Below, piece by piece: positions 19,177 to 23,525 of a stretch of DNA of 23,525 nt (position 1 is its first letter; each line of letters opens with the position of its first letter). The position numbers and the translations under genes are program-made. The stretch lies in NCBI GenBank assembly GCA_001969505.1, contig LSSK01000067.1:1-23525 (forward strand), in the 5' to 3' direction. This stretch comes from Zancudomyces culisetae. Lineage: Eukaryota > Kickxellomycota > Harpellomycetes > Harpellales > Legeriomycetaceae. The notes below the pieces were generated by a model. It did no database searches. It was given only the letters and a program-made list of their open reading frames with translations, and was not told where the DNA came from.

Positions 19177-20085
19177 GGAAAGCAATGGGGAATTCATTTC
19201 GTTGGATTCGGTGAACAAGGTAGCTAGGAAAAAGGATATTGGGGTTTTAATTACTTTGACGCCACAACTACTTACATTGCCCTTCCATTTGTATTAGCAT
19301 TTTGTGGCGCCATCCATTCTAGTTACGCAAATTAGCTCATAGGAATTTTATGATATCAGCCTTTTCTTTCAAGAGCCTAAACAATTCGATTTAGTTTAGC
19401 CCACACACTCTGTTCATTTGAATGCATAAAAAGAAAGTAATTTTTTAAAGGTTCTAATTGCAACTACACTACAAACAACCATTGGCATGAACAAAAACCA
19501 AAGTGATTTTTGTAAAGCATATCCCGTTTGCCCCCGAATCTGCAACCTTGTTTGTTTTTTGTTTGTTTTTCCTGGTGTTTAAGGGTATCTGTGGGACCTA
19601 CAATCAAATTAAAACTAGAATTATTGTGGGACTGGGGAGAAAGTGGGGAGAAGGAAGGCGGGGAAGATCTAGTTCTAAGGTTAATACACCTTTGCAAATA
19701 TTTTTGAAGACTAAAATTATAGTGCAAGCAGGTCCTTTGAAAATACCAGGAAATACATGCTTATCCCCAACCCATCATGCCTTAAAATTGCGTTTTTTTA
19801 ACTTTCTTTTCTATATTTTTGCTAGTATCTGTTTACTAGACTAACACGAGTAGAAAATGTTATAGGATTGTAGTCTGAATTACATTGGGATGAAAAAAAT
19901 TGGAAAATCCCAATAAGCCGATGAAAGATCAGTTTTAATTCAAAGCGAGATAAATATACCTTTCTTTTTCTTTTTCACAGTATAATAAAGTGTTGAATGC
20001 TTTCGAAAATAAAAATAAAAAGGAATATCAGTTTTATATGCATATAGCTTCTTTAAAACTATCTCAACACTGCAAACAGAAATAA

Positions 20086-20298
20086 GGCATTTTATATACT
20101 AAATTCAAAGCTAACATTATTAACAGCAAAAATAAAAGCAAAAAGGAAGTGTCATACCCTGGGTTTATTAAAAGAACGAGTTCACTTTTACAGTTAAATT
20201 ATATCGAGCTGACCGCATACGGGCGAAACGAAGTACTTTTTGTGATGCCGAATAAACAGTTACTATTTCAACTATATCAGCGGTTGTTTAGTAATTAA
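20086..20298 (+). pseudogene. Gene-relic-like open frame, plus strand
   Basis: 70 sense codons between stops and TAA at 20296-20298, without an ATG at the head. The last 50 codons look protein-like (SSLLQLNYIELTAYGRNEVL, then FVMPNKQLLFQLYQRLF) and coincide with a local rise in GC at about 20205-20235. No acceptor site clearly precedes it. Family not recognised. It may be an exon fragment, a decayed gene or chance. Confidence 0.27.
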
Positions 20299-20677
20299 AT
20301 AGTATAGTTGGTATTGAAAAACACTGGATTGTACAAGAGAGTCAGAGAAAGCGAGAGAGTGAGAGATCGGTTGGGCTTTTTTTATAACTCTGACAGTTGA
20401 CTAAGACAACAAAAGCTCGGTGTATACAATTACAGCATATAAATAAGGTGTTGATATATAAAGTAAGCTTATTATTCTTTTTTACTATTTTAATATTGTA
20501 CAAACTAGGTTACATTAAAACTCGGTGATATATTCCTTTATCCGCTCCTATTGCACAAAAGGAAATAAATGGCACCACATATAATAAAATAAACATAAAA
20601 CAAATCAAGTGCAACTTTAATTCAACATCTCAAAACTTTTGGTATTTCTTATAGTTGATACTCAATCCCACAGCATT

Positions 20678-20693
20678 CCCTTAAAAATAAGGG
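20678..20693. promoter_or_regulatory. Short palindrome upstream of the 20743 gene
   Basis: CCCTTA-AAAA-TAAGGG, a perfect 6-bp inverted repeat 50 bases before the ATG. It could be a regulator site or a leader hairpin. Nothing in the sequence tells which, and one such match may be chance. Confidence 0.25.
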
Positions 20694-20742
20694 CTAAATA
20701 GCGCCCTCATTCACTTTTCAATAATCAGTTCATAACCGAAGT

Positions 20743-21225
20743 ATGTACCAATCAAAAAAAATAAACCTGAAGCAGTCAGTACTACCACAAAATAAAGAAT
20801 TACCTAAACCACCCACTTCAACATCGAACGCCACCCCAAAAGTACAGGAAATCAACACATCAAAAGAGGATGTGTCTGTAGATTTTGAAACAATAACCAT
20901 TAAGAAACCGTCACCGACGGATACAAAGAGCACTGAATCCTTACAAGAGGATTTTAAAATTACTATGGATCAGCTAAATCTAAGGGATGTGTCTCTGGAT
21001 GGAACCCAAGTAAGTGGACAAAAAACCCCCTATTCGGGAAATTTAGGCTCAAGTTCATTTTGGGTTTCTAATATTGAGAGAGGTACTGTAGATAAAAGTT
21101 CAGGGAGATCAAAAAAGAAAAAATTAATAGTAATATCTATATTGGCCTTTTTAGTTATTTCTTTGATAGCTGTGTTTATTGTTTTATATTTTATATTAAG
21201 CCATAAGAGAATTACTTTGAAATAA
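20743..21225 (+). CDS. Small single-pass membrane protein (unrecognised), 160 residues
   Basis: ATG at 20743 to TAA at 21223-21225. Residues 1-126 are hydrophilic and Ser/Thr/Lys/Pro-rich with no hydrophobic start, so there is no signal peptide. A very hydrophobic helix spans about 128-152 (LIVISILAFLVISLIAVFIV and onward). It is preceded by RSKKKK and followed by an eight-residue basic tail, SHKRITLK. The basic block before the helix predicts a cytosolic N-terminus and a tail-anchored or type II topology. Many SP/TP and SS sites suggest phosphorylation, but that is inference. No coiled coil or SNARE heptads are apparent. A TATAAATA string lies about 300 bases upstream. I do not recognise the family. 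The length and ATG start make a real gene likely. Confidence 0.62.
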   Translation: MYQSKKINLKQSVLPQNKELPKPPTSTSNATPKVQEINTSKEDVSVDFETITIKKPSPTDTKSTESLQEDFKITMDQLNLRDVSLDGTQVSGQKTPYSGNLGSSSFWVSNIERGTVDKSSGRSKKKKLIVISILAFLVISLIAVFIVLYFILSHKRITLK

Positions 21226-21841
21226 CCATATTGTATAACTTTTAATATTCCTTAAATCGGAATGTTTCAATAGAAAAGTGTGTTTTAGTATCACGATATT
21301 CAATAAAAGTAAAACTTTGTTATTAACTATAAATACTTTTTGATTCAGGAAAGGTGCTTTTTCAGCTTTTTGGGATCAAACAGCCTGGTTAAGTAGCTTC
21401 CGAATTGGAGCTAAATGTTTTCCTAGTAGATTCTATTTCCTGTATTTTTTAAGCAAGTTGAGGAAAACGGTAAATATAATAATAAAAATAAACAAAAGCC
21501 TCGCCCCCCCCCCTCCCCTTCGGAAGGTTGAGTACTATTTCCACATACTTAGAACAATAAATATTTGAGACAAAGGTGCAAGCTAAATATCACACTCTTA
21601 GGACTTCTTTTAAAATATTTCACAACTTGTTTATTACATGCTATAAAGTATTAAATAAAATTAGTGGGATTATAAAAGCAATTCAAATATATCACATTAA
21701 ACACTCTAAACTTAAAATTTTAAAAAAAATGGTGGTGGTGGAATTGACTGGTAAATTTCGTCAGGATTGATACTATCATGGTCATCTATTAAAGATATAT
21801 AGATGGAGTAATAATATTAATAACAACATACTTTTCTAGCA
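21226..21841. other. Intergenic region between convergent genes
   Basis: About 615 bases between convergent stops, AT-rich, with a 10-base C run at about 21504-21513. A 74-codon frame without ATG (21344-21568) crosses it but cannot be told from chance. No RNA gene seen. Confidence 0.5.
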
Positions 21842-23525
21842 TCATGTTTTAGCTGGTATACGCGTAATGGTAAACGGGTTCATAAACTTACCTGCATTGG
21901 TACTGCTTTCAAATAAAAACGTGCTTAATGTACAGGATTCTGTGTGGGAATCTTTTTGGCCAAACACGCCAGGCTCTTCACTTGTATTTATAACATTTGT
22001 ATGCTCTGCAATGTCTGTAAAGTTAATAACGGAAACAGTGTTTTTTGAGAAGGCCTCTTCGTATGCGCACTCCGGATATCTTTGAGTGTCGGAAGAACCA
22101 CCCACCTGTACATCATTTTTTGAAGAAATGCTACTCTCTGTCCTTGAGTACAACGAGGGTATTTCTGTGTTACTATTCTTTGGCAGATTTTGATCAAGCC
22201 TCTTAGACATATCGCTGATAGGTTTAAGTCTATCATTGGTGGTTTGGGGTTCTATTGTACTATGTACTGTCCTACTTGTTCCGACAGCTTGTAACGGCGG
22301 TGCTCTAATATATGATGATATTTTCGATAGTGCATCGCTAGTATTAAAACTTAAGACTGATCCTATTCCTCTGCCTTCGTGTGTGTTTGCTGAACCTGGT
22401 TTGGTGAGTTTACATTCCTGTGTTGGAATTGTGTTAGTTTTTCCATAGATACCAACAGGTGATATAGAGGCTTTAGGATTACCCTTCTTGCTGTACTCGG
22501 TAAAAAAAATGGATACATGCCCTTTATCACCGTTTTTTTCATTGGCTACTGAACGCTGCTGCTGCGTGTCTTGGGGTATGCACGAGGATTCACCAAAACG
22601 TATTGCATTGTCTGCGCCTTCAAGACTTACTTTTCGAGAAGGAACATTGTAAACATGATTTTTTCCGAGATCGCTGAATTCATCATACCTATTTTTTCCA
22701 CCAAGCTCAAGATATCGAACACGTCTCAAAAGTAACTTCAACGATGCAAAAACGGTGGGATTTAATAAAAAGATTATCAAATTCAACGGTCCTTGAAAAC
22801 ACAACAAACAAATCATCAGAAAGTCTAGCCAGTCGTAAGTCTGATTTGTAATTGGTGTATAACCAGTTACCACACCCACCTTAATACCGAATAAAAAGGT
22901 GCTTATTCTTTCCCAGAGTTGACATGTAAGTGGGGCCAATGGGAAGAGCGCCAAGCGAATAACCAGCCATCGTATTTTTTTCTCATTCGCCTTTCGTTGT
23001 AGCTGATTCATAATGCTACGCTTTTTAAAAGAGACTCTACCTTTATGCGTTTTTATACTTTCTGGCCCTTTATTAGACGCTTTGGGTAATGGAAACGTAT
23101 CCGTTAATCGACATGCTCCATCATCAGCCAAGCTCACAGGCTCTGCACGTATATTCTTCTTCCCATCACCACCACTATAGGTATACACCGAAGCTTTAGA
23201 GGATCTTGCACCACCATCTTTTTGTTCTTCTTCGGCTATAAGAATTTGTTTTTTTTTAAGAAAAATAAATACTCCAGTTTAAAAAATCTCTTGACATGAT
23301 ATCTAAAAAAAAATAAAGATAAAAACTTACCATCACCACTTCTTTTTGCTCTGCTAGCCCTACGTGACCCCGAGCAAAAGGAAAAATAATCAATTCGCTC
23401 TAAACTTCTTTTGACACAACTTTTCCTTACACTGGGTTCGTGAATAGGACTGGTACGACTTCTTCCTATCTGACGAATAGAACGGATAGCTCTTGAAATC
23501 TTTCCATCGTTACCAGTAGATGGTT
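21842..23525 (-). CDS. C-terminal half of a fungal G-protein-coupled receptor (Git3/Gpr1 or cAMP-receptor-like)
   Basis: Partial gene running off the right edge. Exons on the minus strand are >23525-23331 and 23235-21842, joined across a 95-nt intron (donor GTAAGT at 23330, acceptor TATAG ending at 23236). The GTG-led frame at 23188 is not a true start. The join gives about 528 visible residues. A long basic, Ser-rich stretch comes first, including SRRASRAKRS, as in a large third intracellular loop. Then come two hydrophobic helices (about VIRLALFPLAPLTCQLWERI and LDFLMICLLCFQGPLNLIIF) that fit TM6 and TM7, and a Ser/Thr/Asn-rich tail of about 280 residues. That order matches Gpr1/Git3-type glucose receptors and cAMP-receptor-like fungal GPCRs, which signal through G-alpha to adenylate cyclase. 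RRAS is a good PKA-site match. The subfamily cannot be settled without TM1-5. Confidence 0.58.

Larger units (their letters stand above)
15524..20742. other. 5.2 kb gene desert with relic-like frames
   Basis: The largest stretch without a secure gene. It includes the SIN1 promoter at its left end, A/C-rich DNA at 15607-15640, a doubtful minus ORF at 15725-15973, relic-like frames at 17094-17312 (-), 17816-18160 (+) and 20086-20298 (+), and a hexamer array at 19117-19176. It also holds the upstream region of the 20743 gene. The parts not listed separately (about 15974-17093, 18161-19116, 19330-20085 and 20299-20670) are AT-rich and show nothing I can support. Confidence 0.5.

Noticed and set aside
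19503-19844. 113-codon plus-strand frame and the 87-codon minus frame over it
   Set aside because: Neither begins with ATG (GTG and TTG), and both are rich in residues expected from AT-rich noise.
21344-21568. 74-codon frame crossing a C10 run
   Set aside because: No ATG, no recognised motif; open runs of this length occur by chance in DNA of this composition.
1-23525. tRNA, 5S, U-snRNA and CRISPR elements
   Set aside because: A scan for GGTTCGA-type B boxes, snRNA 5' ends and spaced direct repeats on both strands gave nothing convincing.

Overview
The window looks like nuclear DNA of an ascomycete yeast or yeast-like fungus. It encodes eukaryotic proteins (Doa10, Mms2, METTL16, ribosomal protein eL14, the TORC2 subunit Sin1 and part of a fungal G-protein-coupled receptor). 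Most genes have no intron. The introns present are short, with GTAAGT/GTATGT donors, TAG acceptors and, in one case, a perfect TACTAAC branch site. The intergenic DNA is very AT-rich. A METTL16 homologue, which budding yeast lacks and fission yeast has, together with the eL14 N-terminus, suggests a lineage outside the Saccharomyces group. I cannot name the species.

Layout. 1-970 (+): C-terminal end of Doa10/Ssm4. 1327-2094 (+): three-exon MMS2. 2334-4701 (-): three-exon METTL16 homologue; its first two exons are small and found only by splicing the frames together. 5128-6093 (-): unrecognised protein with a C-terminal membrane anchor. 6094-9560: gene-poor, with a 16-copy heptamer array and a possible transposase relic. 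9561-9728 (+): a 55-residue secreted peptide precursor, well below the usual ORF size cut-off. 9729-11210: gene-poor, with an AGAC microsatellite. 11211-12191 (+): RPL14, whose first exon is only the ATG. 12344-15523 (-): SIN1/AVO1. 15524-20742: a 5.2 kb desert with several gene-relic-like frames, including a possible decayed secreted protein at 17816-18160, and a hexamer array. 20743-21225 (+): small single-pass membrane protein. 21842 to the right edge (-): C-terminal half of a seven-helix receptor, possibly of the Git3/Gpr1 or cAMP-receptor-like type.

There is no operon logic. Doa10 and Mms2 both belong to ubiquitin pathways but act in different places (ER degradation and DNA-damage tolerance). 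The rest is a housekeeping mixture. The least expected content is the short secreted peptide, the METTL16 gene structure, and the relic-like frames in the deserts. No tRNA, rRNA, CRISPR or intact mobile element was seen.
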